Program-made: the position numbers and the translations under genes
In this document: positions 52,968 to 63,150 of the stretch, piece after piece
How the letters are laid out: the number at the start of each line of letters is the position of its first letter
Numbering within the stretch: position 1 is the first letter of the stretch
The notes under the pieces: model-generated
Told to the model about the DNA's origin: nothing
What the model saw: the letters and a program-made list of their open reading frames with translations, nothing else
Databases searched by the model: none
NCBI GenBank assembly: GCA_031553195.1
Contig: JAVBLV010000001.1
Coordinates: 1-64,000 of the forward strand
Length of the DNA stretch: 64,000 nucleotides
Origin: JAVBLV01 sp031553195
Lineage (GTDB): Bacteria; Bacteroidota; Bacteroidia; Bacteroidales; P3
Direction: 5' to 3'

Positions 52968-54011
52968 TTATTCTTGCTTATTTGATAATGAATATTTCTT
53001 CCATTTATCAATTACTGTTTGCATATCTTCCGGGAAAGTAGACTCGAAATGCATTTTTTGTCCGGTGGTAGGGTGAATAAAACCAAGTGAAGCGGCATGT
53101 AACGCTTGACGAGGCAAAAGTTCAAAGCAATTTAAAACGAACGACTTATATTTGGAAAACGTAGTTCCTTTTAGAATTTTATCGCCGCCATAAACTTCAT
53201 CATTAAATAGCGGATGTCCTATATACTTTAGATGAGCCCTTATCTGATGCGTTCTTCCTGTTTCCAGAACGCATTCGATAAAAGTAGTATAACCATAATG
53301 TTCAATTACTTTGTAATGCGTAATCGCATGCTTGCCTTGAGCTCCGTCCGGAAAAACGGTCATTACTTTCCTATCTTTAGGATGCCGTCCTAAATTACCT
53401 GTAATGGTTCCTTCGTCTTCTTTTAAACTACCCCAAACCAGCGCTAAATATTTTCTTTCGATGCTATGTTCATAAAATTGTTTTGCCAGAAAGGTCTGTG
53501 CCAATTCATTTTTTGCAACTAACAATAAACCAGAAGTATTTTTATCTATGCGATGGACTAAATATGGAATAGGGGAGGTTTCTTTTGTTATGCAAGACGA
53601 CATAAAGTGAAAAGTCAGGGCGTTTAATAAGGTTCCCGTGTAATTGCCATAACCAGGGTGAACAACCAAACCGGGTTGCTTGTCCACAACAATTATATCA
53701 TTGTCTTCATACACAATATGGATAGGAATTTGTTGCGGAATAATTTCTATTTCTCTTGGCGGCTCCGGGAGTAGGATACTAATAACGTTGCCGGGTTTTA
53801 CGCGGTAATTTTGTTTTACGGGAATATTGTCTACCAAAATACATTGCGCTTTTGCCGCGTTTTGTATTTTGTTCCGGGATGCCCTTTCAATGCGAGACAT
53901 CAAAAATTTGTCAATCCGGAGCAGACTTTGCCCTTTGTCAACCGTGATGCGAAAATTTTCATACATTTCGCTATCTTCTTCAAAACGCTCCTCTTCTTTT
54001 TCTTCTATCAT
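52968..54011 (-). CDS. rluD: RluA family 23S rRNA pseudouridine synthase, RluD-like
   Basis: Makes pseudouridine in 23S rRNA (helix 69 for RluD). The 347-residue chain begins with an acidic stretch (EEKEEERFEEDSEMYENF), then an S4 RNA-binding domain (about 30-90) and the synthase domain with catalytic Asp in VHRIDKNTSGLLLVAK and the ETGRTHQIRAHL block. The start ATG is 5 bases downstream of the T9SS gene stop (minus strand), so they are probably cotranscribed. Confidence 0.93.
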   Translation of the reverse strand: MIEEKEEERFEEDSEMYENFRITVDKGQSLLRIDKFLMSRIERASRNKIQNAAKAQCILVDNIPVKQNYRVKPGNVISILLPEPPREIEIIPQQIPIHIVYEDNDIIVVDKQPGLVVHPGYGNYTGTLLNALTFHFMSSCITKETSPIPYLVHRIDKNTSGLLLVAKNELAQTFLAKQFYEHSIERKYLALVWGSLKEDEGTITGNLGRHPKDRKVMTVFPDGAQGKHAITHYKVIEHYGYTTFIECVLETGRTHQIRAHLKYIGHPLFNDEVYGGDKILKGTTFSKYKSFVLNCFELLPRQALHAASLGFIHPTTGQKMHFESTFPEDMQTVIDKWKKYSLSNKQE

Positions 54012-54015
54012 TATG

Positions 54016-55971
54016 TTAGCGAGATATAATCAATTGACGGGAATATTGAATCCTATTCTTTTTATCAATTATACAGAAAGAATAAATCCCATTGGGTAAA
54101 TTTGAAACATTGATGGTATTCGATGTTGTTTTGCTTTGCCATACAACTTGACCGAGCATATTATATATTCGTACTTCAAATTTTTCTGCCGATAAGGCGT
54201 GTGAATTCCAATTGAGATGAATAAAATCGCTAGCGGGATTCGGATATATGGTAAATTTGGGCGGTTGCGGAACCGTTTCTATTCCAATGATAGCGCCTTT
54301 CCATCCAAAATAGGGACGCATCATTAAAGCGCCGCTATAAACAGTATTCTTCCAGCCAGTCCCAATATTATAGAAAATATTAGATGAAGCGTCGTTATTC
54401 CTATCAAATCCTATATTTATAAAATTTGTATTAATCTGCTCTATCCCAATATAAATAGCTCCTTTTACAAGCATAGGTTGATCCAAAACATAACGGTTAT
54501 ATTTATCCAATCCTTTAAATTCAGGATACAAGATGTCTTTGCTCCTGTAAATTACTTTTCCGGGGACTCCATTGTTATCATTCCATATCGTTAAATAAAA
54601 GGGTAATATATTCCCATTGTTATATGTACTGTTAAAATAAATTTCCACCGACGAAAGCGTGTCTTGGACATTTAGAGCATATTTATAGGCAATTAGTGCA
54701 ACTCCCGTTTGAGAGGAGAGCCCATAACCGTTTTCAGCTGATCCATCATCATAAGCATAATAATTGGAGAAAACCTGAGCAAATTCCAATGTGTCATTTT
54801 GCGGACGAAAATCGCTTGTAGTCCCGTCTGCCGATATTTTTACAACATGTCTGATTGTATAAATACTCTCATTTAGCATCGGATCTGAAAATACCATATT
54901 ATTAACAGCCGGATTGGCATGATAAGGAAATGTTTGATATTGATGTGTCGGAAAAAACGGGTCAATATCATTAAATCCTCCATCATATCTCGACATCCAT
55001 TCGCCGTTATAAAAAACATCATAATGATACCATGAGAATGAACGAGCCGAATCTAGATTGGCTATATACATTTGCACGGATTCCTTCAGTTCGTCTTTAT
55101 TATATTGTATAAAAGGCATCGCCTGATATTTTTCAAGAAAAGAGAGGGCATAATTTGTGAAGGTAACATCTTTATAAGCAGTGTCTTTATAATTCCTTCC
55201 CTTGTCTAATCGAACATAATCGATATGCCATTGATCGCAGTTCCCCAGAAAACCGGGTTTATAATTCTGATCATTCAAGGAACAAAAATTTCTAAAACGA
55301 AATTGAAACTGATTGCTTAAGTATTCATCTTTTAAAATAGGAATTAATACATATTTGAATCCCCAATCGGTTTCTTGAATAATGGAATCCACCGGAATTC
55401 CGTGTTGCGACCATGCCCATTCCCAAACAGAATCTACAGGATTATAAAATTCCAATACCAAAGAATCGGAAAATCCAGGCGTTAATCCGGAACGCTCCCA
55501 CATTTTTCCTGCTCCTCCCCCCGGTTGAAAATAAAAACTTAAATAGATAGAATCTGCAATTTCTAATTTTTTTGGATTAGGAGTGAAAACAGAATCCAAA
55601 CGAATATACTGAGATGTAAGCGTATCGGCTGCAAATGTTCGATTAGGCGCAGCTTGTGAATATAATGCTCCCGTAGCGTCTAATGCATCAAAAGTAAGCA
55701 CGCCTGTAGTAGGAGGTAAATAAGAGTATTTTTGATTAACAAAAGTAGAATTATCCATCCATAACGATTCTTTTGGGTAGCCTGCGTAATCAGAGAAATC
55801 ATCAATAAGTGGCAACCGAACATAAACCGGCGCATTTTTACTCTTGGGCTTGTATTTGGCGGAAGCTTCTTTTACGGAAGGGTCGGAAAAGAGTTCCCTC
55901 AATTGCTCTTGTGCAAATAATGCAAATGAGTGAAGAAACAATAATATGACTATTAATAACTTTTTATACAT
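54016..55971 (-). CDS. T9SS type A sorting-domain protein, function unknown
   Basis: A 651-residue secreted protein: signal peptide (LLIVILLFLHSFALFAQ), a large beta-rich body with carbohydrate-binding or jelly-roll-like texture (LIDDFSDYAGYPKESLW, YIRLDSVFTPNPKKLEIADS), and a clear C-terminal sorting domain (PPKFTIYPNPASDFIHLNW, VRIYNMLGQVVWQ, LPNGIYSFCI). No catalytic motif seen. Lies in a minus-strand run with the PASTA, lipoprotein and rluD genes. Confidence 0.85.
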   Translation of the reverse strand: MYKKLLIVILLFLHSFALFAQEQLRELFSDPSVKEASAKYKPKSKNAPVYVRLPLIDDFSDYAGYPKESLWMDNSTFVNQKYSYLPPTTGVLTFDALDATGALYSQAAPNRTFAADTLTSQYIRLDSVFTPNPKKLEIADSIYLSFYFQPGGGAGKMWERSGLTPGFSDSLVLEFYNPVDSVWEWAWSQHGIPVDSIIQETDWGFKYVLIPILKDEYLSNQFQFRFRNFCSLNDQNYKPGFLGNCDQWHIDYVRLDKGRNYKDTAYKDVTFTNYALSFLEKYQAMPFIQYNKDELKESVQMYIANLDSARSFSWYHYDVFYNGEWMSRYDGGFNDIDPFFPTHQYQTFPYHANPAVNNMVFSDPMLNESIYTIRHVVKISADGTTSDFRPQNDTLEFAQVFSNYYAYDDGSAENGYGLSSQTGVALIAYKYALNVQDTLSSVEIYFNSTYNNGNILPFYLTIWNDNNGVPGKVIYRSKDILYPEFKGLDKYNRYVLDQPMLVKGAIYIGIEQINTNFINIGFDRNNDASSNIFYNIGTGWKNTVYSGALMMRPYFGWKGAIIGIETVPQPPKFTIYPNPASDFIHLNWNSHALSAEKFEVRIYNMLGQVVWQSKTTSNTINVSNLPNGIYSFCIIDKKNRIQYSRQLIISR

Positions 55972-55993
55972 TATTCCTGAATAACTTACATTC

Positions 55994-56854
55994 TTACCAA
56001 TTGTCTTCGTCTATCACATTGTCTTTTACTTGTGAAGAAGTGTCGGGAGTTAGCTTGATATTTTTAAGCGCTTTGTCGAAATCTGTCGTTTTTTCCGAAC
56101 GATACCAAAGGTCTACCTTTAAGCCTAAATCAACAGTATTCCCTCTTGTATAATTAGGGCTTTGTCGATAAACCCTGGATTCGGATTTTTTAGCAATTCC
56201 ATCTTCATAGATTTCCTTTCCCACATTAAGAGAAGAGGCTAGTATATCTCTACGCGCTTCTTCCGGCGTTTTCCCTATTACAAGCGGAACATTTGTATTA
56301 AGAGAAGACTCCCCTTTACCTACAACAAGATCAATCATAGAACCTCTCATAACCATCTCGTTAGGGAGGATGACATCTCCCTTAAATGTTTGTTTTAAAA
56401 CAGCATTGCGGGCCATGTCTTCTATAAACGTTAGTTTTCCTCCTTGAAGCCCCACTGCATCCAATTGAGATATTGCTTGTCTCACTGTTAAATCAATCAG
56501 GTTCGGTACCGACACATTTTCAGGATTAAAGGATGAGACTGTAATATAAAACTTTCTTCCTTTTTTTACTTTCGAATTTGGAGGCGGGTCTTGCGTTAAT
56601 ATTTCGCCGCCCTTTTTTCCGGGAATAAAAACGGAATCAATTACTACGTATTCAAAATAATCTGATTGAGGAACCGTTGCTAAATCGGCGAGAGTTAAAC
56701 CTATAATTTGAGGAACTTCATACTCATTTCCATGTCGGCTATAGAGCTTTAAAAAAAAGTTAATAATAAATATAAGCAATATACATACAACTAGCATGGC
56801 CGCCAATTGACGTAAAAGCGGAGAATATTTTTGCGTATTTTTTTTTATGCTCAT
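55994..56854 (-). CDS. Membrane-anchored PASTA domain protein
   Basis: A 286-residue protein with one N-terminal membrane helix (about 18-37, MLVVCILLIFIINFFLKLYS) and three PASTA domains facing the periplasm: EVPQIIGLTLADLATVPQ (~46-110), VSVPNLIDLTVRQAISQLD (~113-180) and VPLVIGKTPEEARRDILAS (~190-255). PASTA domains bind peptidoglycan or its precursors. No kinase or transpeptidase domain is attached, as is usual for Bacteroidota members, in which this gene often sits near rluD and ddl. The tail is polar. Twenty-two bases before the T9SS gene. Confidence 0.9.
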   Translation of the reverse strand: MSIKKNTQKYSPLLRQLAAMLVVCILLIFIINFFLKLYSRHGNEYEVPQIIGLTLADLATVPQSDYFEYVVIDSVFIPGKKGGEILTQDPPPNSKVKKGRKFYITVSSFNPENVSVPNLIDLTVRQAISQLDAVGLQGGKLTFIEDMARNAVLKQTFKGDVILPNEMVMRGSMIDLVVGKGESSLNTNVPLVIGKTPEEARRDILASSLNVGKEIYEDGIAKKSESRVYRQSPNYTRGNTVDLGLKVDLWYRSEKTTDFDKALKNIKLTPDTSSQVKDNVIDEDNW

Positions 56855-56974
56855 AGATAGTTATATAATAACTTCTTTTCAGAGGTTTTAGTATTTTAAA
56901 TTGTTTAATAGTAGTCGATCTGAATCTATAAGCAACGTTTTTCTTCTCAATTATCAATTCTGTTACTATTTCAA

Positions 56975-57970
56975 TTATTCGAATCCGATTTCTAGACCCT
57001 TAACATAACCCCTGACGGAACCAGTTATTACTCTGTTGAATTTAATTTCAGTTCGTCTGGCTGTGAAAATTCCTATTCCATTATTTATATTGGTATAAGT
57101 GGGGCGTTCCTGTACAATACCGGAAGACGGAGCAAGAACATTCATATAATTTGATAGATCTTCCGTAGCCGCTGTAATAATTATGGTTATAGAGTCCCCT
57201 AGAACCTTAGATACTCCGTCGTTTAGATATTTTGTTAAAGCAAACCCGAATGAAGATCTGTACAAAGAAGTCATCATTGAAGAACTTGAATTGGCATGTC
57301 GTAATAAATCCAATTTTATATCCAGGTACTTATCTAGTTGAGTATTTTCCTCCATGTAATTAACGCGTACAATAGGCTGGTAAATTTTAGCCGCAGTTAC
57401 AGTAGACCATTCTATGTTTACAGCAGGGTTTTCAGCATTGCTGAAAGCAAATCTCCAATCCGGTTTTAATAATGTAATTCCATCAGGGATAAGGTAAGTT
57501 TCGGAAGTAACTATATTTCCTGATTTTATATTTTTTACTTCTAATGCGTAAATCTTATCTGCTTGATACCATTTTTTGCTAGGAGAGAAATAAATGGGTT
57601 GTTCAGGAGAAAAGAATTCGCCTTGGGGTTTGTTTTGTAGAACCGTTCTTATAAATGTCAGTTCTCTTCCCGTGGGTTGGTCTTTAATTTTTGTCCCTCC
57701 AAGAGTTTTGACAGTCCATTCCGTAATCTTTACTTCCAATTCTCCGTCAGGGTAACAGTTGGAATCTATGTTTTGAGCAAATCGGAGCAAATTCCCCGAG
57801 CCTAAAAAGCATTTTTGAATTCGAAGGAATGTCGTATCCTGATCCTGATCTATTAAACCATAAACTAATGTAGTTTCGCTCCATTCAGCATTGGGATCAA
57901 AGTCGGTACTACAACTTTGAAACCCTAAAGTAACGCATGCCAATATTAGTATGAGAATAAAATGTTTCAT
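56975..57970 (-). CDS. Lipoprotein of unknown function
   Basis: A 331-residue lipoprotein (lipobox TLGFQSC, ~Cys20). The body is beta-rich, with TTLVYGLIDQDQDTTFLRIQ after the anchor and IYALEVKNI, VNIEWSTVTAA (fibronectin-like) later, ending RGYVKGLEIGFE. The opening resembles Bacteroidota surface lipoproteins that carry a DUF4249-like beta-sandwich, but I am not sure of the family. It begins the minus-strand run lipoprotein, PASTA, T9SS protein, rluD. Confidence 0.65.
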   Translation of the reverse strand: MKHFILILILACVTLGFQSCSTDFDPNAEWSETTLVYGLIDQDQDTTFLRIQKCFLGSGNLLRFAQNIDSNCYPDGELEVKITEWTVKTLGGTKIKDQPTGRELTFIRTVLQNKPQGEFFSPEQPIYFSPSKKWYQADKIYALEVKNIKSGNIVTSETYLIPDGITLLKPDWRFAFSNAENPAVNIEWSTVTAAKIYQPIVRVNYMEENTQLDKYLDIKLDLLRHANSSSSMMTSLYRSSFGFALTKYLNDGVSKVLGDSITIIITAATEDLSNYMNVLAPSSGIVQERPTYTNINNGIGIFTARRTEIKFNRVITGSVRGYVKGLEIGFE

Positions 57971-58032
57971 GAGGATATTCTTTGTTATGAATACAATATC
58001 CTGTCTAAAACCGGTTGTTAATTTTCTGGGTT

Positions 58033-59784
58033 TTAGTTTTCAATTGTTATGTTTATCCCTAGTTCTTCCAGTTGCTCTTTTGAAATACAGGACGGAGAAC
58101 CGCTCATAACGTCTCTTCCTGAATTATTTTTTGGGAATGCTATAAAATCCCGGATAGAGTCAACGCCGCCCAATACCGCGCAAAGACGATCGAATCCAAA
58201 AGCGATGCCTCCATGCGGAGGAGCGCCGTATTCGAATGCGTCTAGTAAAAAACCGAATTGATTCTGCGCTTCCTGTTCTGAGAATCCAAGCATTTTGAAC
58301 ATCCTGTTTTGCAATTGTCGATCATAAATACGAATAGATCCGCCGCCTATCTCTACGCCATTAATAACCAAGTCGTATGCATTAGCAAAAACTTTTTGAG
58401 CTTCGGTTTCCAATAACGGAATATCTTCCGGTTTCGGCGAAGTGAAGGGATGGTGTTTCGCATAAAAACGTTTCGTTTCTTCATCCCATTCAAATAAAGG
58501 AAAATCAATTACCCAAAGAGGTGAAAAAACGCTGTTATTTCTTAAGTTTAATCGATTTCCCATCTCTAACCGTAATTCGCACAACGCTTTTTGCGTTTTT
58601 TCTTCTGCGCCTGCCATTATCAAAATCAAGTCGCCAACTTTCGCATTAAATGCTTCCGCTACTTTCTTCAAATCATCTTGCGAATAGAATTTATCTACCG
58701 ACGACTTAAATTCATCCTCTGTCGTATACTTGATATATACTAAACCGTTTGCTCCAATTTGCGGACGTTTGACGAAATCTGTCAATTCATCCAATTGTTT
58801 CCTCGTATATTCGGCGCATCCCGATGCATTTATCCCCGCCACTAATTCTGCGTTGTCGAATACGCCGAAACCTTTTCCTTTCAGTAGAGAGTTCAATTCT
58901 ACAAACTTCATTTCAAAGCGGATGTCAGGCTTGTCGCTTCCGTAATATTTCATTGCATCTGTATAAGAGATACGAGGGAAAGTTTCCAATTCCAGTCCCA
59001 TAACATTTATAAATAAATGCTTGGTCATGCCTTCAAAAGTTTGCAAGATATCCTCTTGGGTTATAAATGACATCTCGCAATCAATTTGCGTAAATTCCGG
59101 TTGACGGTCCGCTCTTAAATCTTCGTCGCGAAAACAACGTACAATTTGAAAATAACGATCAAATCCCGACACCATTAATAATTGTTTGTATTGTTGCGGA
59201 GACTGAGGCAAAGCATAAAATTCTCCCTGATTCATACGGGATGGGACGATAAAATCCCTTGCCCCTTCGGGCGTAGATTTTATCAGAAAAGGAGTTTCTA
59301 TTTCGATGAAACCCAATTTATTCAAATAATTGCGAATCTCTATAGAGACTTTATGCCGGAGTTCCAGGTTTTTCCTCACTTCGTTCCGTCGTAAATCCAG
59401 ATAGCGATATTTCATTCTTAAGTCATCTCCGCCGTCAGTATTATCTTCTATGGTAAAAGGAGGAGTTTTCGCTTCGTTTAAAATAGTTATGTTTTCTGCG
59501 ACAATTTCTATTTCTCCTGTTGGAATCTTTGTATTTTTACTGCTTCGTTCCGTAACGGTTCCTCTTATTTGCAAAACGAATTCGCGACTTAGTTTACGGG
59601 CAAACATACAAAGATCAGGATTTGTCTCCATATTGAAGGCAAGTTGAGTAATTCCGTAACGATCGCGCAAATCTATAAACGTCATCCCTCCCAAATCGCG
59701 GGAGCGTTGCAACCATCCGCACAAAGTAACGGTTTGACCTAAATTACGTAATGTTAATTCTCCGCAAGTATGTGTTCGTAACAT
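58033..59784 (-). CDS. aspS: Aspartyl-tRNA synthetase (bacterial type)
   Basis: Charges tRNA-Asp. The 583-residue length fits the bacterial form, with the N-terminal OB anticodon domain (1-105; LCGWLQRSRDLGGMTFIDLR), class II motifs 2 (RCFRDEDLRADRQPEFTQID) and 3 (AFGFDRLCAVLGG), and the bacterial GAD insertion in the middle (about 290-410). Nothing unusual. Followed on the other side by the lipoprotein gene. Confidence 0.97.
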   Translation of the reverse strand: MLRTHTCGELTLRNLGQTVTLCGWLQRSRDLGGMTFIDLRDRYGITQLAFNMETNPDLCMFARKLSREFVLQIRGTVTERSSKNTKIPTGEIEIVAENITILNEAKTPPFTIEDNTDGGDDLRMKYRYLDLRRNEVRKNLELRHKVSIEIRNYLNKLGFIEIETPFLIKSTPEGARDFIVPSRMNQGEFYALPQSPQQYKQLLMVSGFDRYFQIVRCFRDEDLRADRQPEFTQIDCEMSFITQEDILQTFEGMTKHLFINVMGLELETFPRISYTDAMKYYGSDKPDIRFEMKFVELNSLLKGKGFGVFDNAELVAGINASGCAEYTRKQLDELTDFVKRPQIGANGLVYIKYTTEDEFKSSVDKFYSQDDLKKVAEAFNAKVGDLILIMAGAEEKTQKALCELRLEMGNRLNLRNNSVFSPLWVIDFPLFEWDEETKRFYAKHHPFTSPKPEDIPLLETEAQKVFANAYDLVINGVEIGGGSIRIYDRQLQNRMFKMLGFSEQEAQNQFGFLLDAFEYGAPPHGGIAFGFDRLCAVLGGVDSIRDFIAFPKNNSGRDVMSGSPSCISKEQLEELGINITIEN

Positions 59785-59859
59785 GTAAAATGTTGTTTTT
59801 TGAATTAAAGATGATGCGTAGATTGTAAGTGCATTTTCAAATCCCTCTTCGTAAACTTT

Positions 59860-61401
59860 TTATTTGGCGTAATTAACTGCCCTTGTTTCGCGAATTACCG
59901 TGACTTTTATCTGTCCGGGATAAGTCATTTCGCTTTGAATTTTTCTTGACAAATCATAAGATAATTGATTGGCTTCCGAATCGTTTACTTTTTCTGCGCC
60001 TACAATCACGCGCAACTCTCTTCCCGCCTGGATGGCGTAGGTTTTTACTACTCCAGGATAGGTTAACGCCAATTCTTCCAGCTTGTTCAAGCGGTTGATA
60101 TATGCTTCCACAACCTCTCGTCTTGCGCCGGGTCTGGCTCCCGATATGGCGTCGCATACTTGTACAATAGGCGCTATCAAACTTTCCATTTCCACTTCGT
60201 CGTGGTGAGCGCCAATAGCATTACATACCTCCGGTTTTTCTTTAAAGCGTTCCGCCAATTTCATTCCAAGCACAGCATGTGGAAGATCAGGCTCGTTATC
60301 AGGAACTTTCCCAATATCGTGCAACAATCCGGCGCGTTTTGCCAATTTAGGGTTTAGACCTAGTTCAGCCGCCATGGTAGCGCTCAAATTAGCCACTTCG
60401 CGCGAGTGTTGCAAAAGATTTTGTCCATACGATGAACGATACTTCATTCGTCCGACCATACGAACCAATTCATGATGCAAATTTAGGATTCCCAAATCGA
60501 TACAGGTTCTTTTACCTGTTTCAATAATATCTTGTTCTATCTGTTTCCGTGTTTTAGAAACAACTTCTTCTATGCGGGCAGGGTGTATGCGCCCGTCGGT
60601 GACCAATTTATGCAAAGACAAACGAGCGATTTCTCTACGAACAGGATCAAAACCGGATAAAATAATGGCGTCAGGAGAATCGTCGATAATAATTTCCACT
60701 CCTGTTAAGGATTCTAAAGTACGGATATTGCGACCCTCTCTTCCTATAATACGTCCTTTTACCTCTTCATTTTCGAGATTAAATACCGAAGCTGTATTTT
60801 CTATGGTTTGTTCGCTGGCTGTTCGTTGAATTGTTTGGACGATAATTTTTTTAGCTTGTTCGGCGGCGGTAATTTTAGATTCTTCTACAATATCCATAAT
60901 GTAACTTGAGGCTTCGGCTTTTGTTTCTTCTTTTATCATTTCCAACAACTGCTCTTTTGCCTGGCCCGCCGACATGTTGGCTATTTGTTCCAGTTTTTCA
61001 ACGCTTGATTTGTATACTTTTTCAACTTCGGCTTTGCGTTTTTTTAAAAGTTCTATTTGATTATTAAGATTATCTGTTGAAGTTTTAAATTCGTTTGTTT
61101 TTCGTTGGAGTTCCTCTGCGCGTTGATTAAGACTTTGCTCTTTTTGCTTGAGTTTACCCTCAGATTGCATAAGCTTACTATTGCTTTCCTGTACTTGCTT
61201 CTCGTGTTCGCTTTTTAACTGCAAATATTTTTCCTTTGCCTGCAATATCTTTTCTTTTTTAATTACTTCTCCTTTTTCTTCTGCGTTTTTCAGTTCTTGT
61301 TCGCTTTTTTTAAGCAATTTCTTCCGCAACACAGTTGAAGTAACTAGAATACCTATTCCTATGCATAAAACGCCTACTAATATAGTTATTAAGATGTTCA
61401 T
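59860..61401 (-). CDS. rny: Ribonuclease Y
   Basis: Membrane-anchored endoribonuclease that starts mRNA decay. The 513-residue chain has an N-terminal membrane helix (3-23), a long coiled coil (about 28-190, Glu/Lys/Gln-rich), a KH domain (about 205-270; GRIIGREGRNIRTLESLTGV) and an HD domain (about 325-420; LLHDIGKVPD). It follows the 6S RNA gene on the same strand. Confidence 0.96.
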   Translation of the reverse strand: MNILITILVGVLCIGIGILVTSTVLRKKLLKKSEQELKNAEEKGEVIKKEKILQAKEKYLQLKSEHEKQVQESNSKLMQSEGKLKQKEQSLNQRAEELQRKTNEFKTSTDNLNNQIELLKKRKAEVEKVYKSSVEKLEQIANMSAGQAKEQLLEMIKEETKAEASSYIMDIVEESKITAAEQAKKIIVQTIQRTASEQTIENTASVFNLENEEVKGRIIGREGRNIRTLESLTGVEIIIDDSPDAIILSGFDPVRREIARLSLHKLVTDGRIHPARIEEVVSKTRKQIEQDIIETGKRTCIDLGILNLHHELVRMVGRMKYRSSYGQNLLQHSREVANLSATMAAELGLNPKLAKRAGLLHDIGKVPDNEPDLPHAVLGMKLAERFKEKPEVCNAIGAHHDEVEMESLIAPIVQVCDAISGARPGARREVVEAYINRLNKLEELALTYPGVVKTYAIQAGRELRVIVGAEKVNDSEANQLSYDLSRKIQSEMTYPGQIKVTVIRETRAVNYAK

Positions 61402-61473
61402 CGTAAAATTGAAATTTTAAATTATATATTGTGAATTAATTTATTTTTTAATATTTCCAACTCGTATGCACAT

Positions 61474-61660
61474 AAAAAAGCCTGCACTGATTCGTATGAG
61501 TTATGGTAAACTCCCAAATGTAAAGATTTGAGCGCCGGACGCCTCAAACTTCCTTAAATTTCTCTTACGAGAACAAGGCCTGTTCTACTCGTCCATGAGC
61601 TAACTCGGTTTGTATTTTCTGTTGAGTTTACAAACTGAAATTGAATCAATGCAGGTTTGC
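61474..61660 (-). ncRNA. ssrS: 6S RNA
   Basis: Minus-strand RNA of about 185 bases between zapA and rny, the classic place for 6S RNA. The 5' part CCTGCATTGATTC (61655-61643) pairs with GAATCAGTGCAGG (61493-61481), directly followed by TTTTTT; further in, TGTAAACTC pairs with GAGTTTACC. The middle has hairpins at GAACAGGCCTTGTTC and TTTGAG...CTCAAA. This closing-stem, bubble and apical-hairpin layout mimics an open promoter and binds the housekeeping RNA polymerase. Confidence 0.8.
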
Positions 61661-61700
61661 TTTAATTACAGGTGTATTTCAATGAACGCATGACCTTTTA

Positions 61701-61994
61701 TCATTTAGACAAATTTTCAGATAAAAAAATATCTAGTTCCTCTAGTTTTTTTATCATCCCTTCATTTTTGAACTTTTCTTGCTCTTGTAGTTTCAGGAGA
61801 CTGGTTACATACTCTAAAGCCAGCATAGCAAGCAAGTCTTGTCTATCTTTGTAGGCATAAATCTTTGAATATTCTTTAGACGAATCTTCTATTATTTTTA
61901 CAGCTTTCCTTATAGACTCCTCCTCGTCTCTATTTACCCTTAATTTATAATTACGATCTCCTATAGTTACTGATATTGAAAGCTCGGTATCCAT
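61701..61994 (-). CDS. zapA: Cell division protein ZapA
   Basis: Binds and bundles FtsZ filaments. The ATG at 61994 gives 97 residues (MDTELSISVTIGDRNYKLRV); a TTG five codons upstream is less likely. A beta-strand head (1-25) is followed by a long helix and coiled coil (30-97), the ZapA plan. It lies 16 bases after the coiled-coil gene and about 40 bases before 6S RNA, as in other Bacteroidota and even in E. coli (zapA-ssrS). Confidence 0.9.
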   Translation of the reverse strand: MDTELSISVTIGDRNYKLRVNRDEEESIRKAVKIIEDSSKEYSKIYAYKDRQDLLAMLALEYVTSLLKLQEQEKFKNEGMIKKLEELDIFLSENLSK

Positions 61995-62010
61995 TAATTT
62001 ATTATACAAA

Positions 62011-62304
62011 TTATCCCTTTTGCGTAAAAAGATCTATACACCTGTCGATTTCACGAAGCAATTCATTGATCTTTAGTTTTATAGCTGTCGAATCGGATGA
62101 ATTATTTATGACATTTTTTAGTTTTAATATTTTATTTTTTTCTACTAAATCGTTTATTACCTTTTGCTGATTTTCAATTATAGACAGTAGCTCTACTTTT
62201 TCTTTGCTCAGGACTTCATTCTTTTCCTTTTCTTTTTGATACGATTCTATAACTTTTCGAACCTTAAAATCTACCCCTGATAGTAACGTATTCAAGTTAT
62301 GCAT
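62011..62304 (-). CDS. Small coiled-coil protein upstream of zapA
   Basis: A 97-residue, strongly charged helical protein (IESYQKEKEKNEVLSKEK, VINDLVEKNKILKLKNVI) with a C-terminal LLREIDRCIDLF block. The position before zapA and the ZapB-like coiled-coil nature suggest a division accessory protein, but I cannot assign a named family. Confidence 0.75.
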   Translation of the reverse strand: MHNLNTLLSGVDFKVRKVIESYQKEKEKNEVLSKEKVELLSIIENQQKVINDLVEKNKILKLKNVINNSSDSTAIKLKINELLREIDRCIDLFTQKG

Positions 62305-62526
62305 CCTGTCTTTATCTTGATCCTCTTTCTAAAGAAGAATTTTTAACGCAAATATACATTTTTTTTCAATACGTTTTTCCCAAAATGTCCAAATAAACAA
62401 ATTTCAAAGAATTGCCTCTACTGCCTTTCCTTTCGCTTATGGATGAAAAATTCATCATAAGATCACCCTTAAAATCATACCTTTTAGATAAATCAAATTC
62501 AATCGGTATAAGAGAAACGAATTTAC

Positions 62527-63117
62527 TTAGACTTTATTATAATGATCTTTGATCATAAACCGATAAGGCAACAAGGCATCTTCTTCAGCGTAATCTACTC
62601 CGATTCTTTTTGATATAAGAATATCCGTATCGGGGAGAACGAGACCGGTATCTTCTATCCAAATCTCGTGGCTTAATAAAGACAAACCGGTATGTTTACA
62701 TTCGATTCCTAAAACTTTTGAAACATTCCCCGGACCCTTTCCCACATTCTTATCTAAGATAGATTTTTTGCTCCTTGCAAGTATTGTTTCAAGGCCGGAT
62801 ACAGGTTGGATGGAACGAATCAAAACAGCATGAGGAATTCCTTCTTTGTTTGTTACGACATTAAATAAAGAATGTATACCATAACATAAATAGACATAGG
62901 TTGTTCCCCCTTTCCAGTACATGACTTCGGTTCTCTTGGTTCTTCGTCCGCCATATGCATGAGAGGCCTTATCATCGATTCCTGCATAAGCTTCTGTTTC
63001 AGTAATAATTCCGGCCGTCGTCCGCCCGTTAAATGTAGTATAAAGACATTTCCCCAATAAATTTCGCGCAATGTCAACTACATTTTCTTCTATGTAAAAA
63101 GATTCGGGAAGTTTCAT
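62527..63117 (-). CDS. DNA-3-methyladenine glycosylase (AAG/Mpg family)
   Basis: Removes alkylated purines and hypoxanthine from DNA. The 196-residue chain is the mammalian-type AAG fold: ARNLLGKCLYT, GIITETEAYAGIDDKASHAY (catalytic Glu in TETEAY), YVYLCYGIHSLFNVVT, and a C-terminal RIGVDYAEEDALLPYRF block. Stand-alone gene, with a repeat region before it. Confidence 0.94.
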   Translation of the reverse strand: MKLPESFYIEENVVDIARNLLGKCLYTTFNGRTTAGIITETEAYAGIDDKASHAYGGRRTKRTEVMYWKGGTTYVYLCYGIHSLFNVVTNKEGIPHAVLIRSIQPVSGLETILARSKKSILDKNVGKGPGNVSKVLGIECKHTGLSLLSHEIWIEDTGLVLPDTDILISKRIGVDYAEEDALLPYRFMIKDHYNKV

Positions 63118-63150
63118 GCGTTTTAATTTTATATTCAGGTCAAATTTTTT

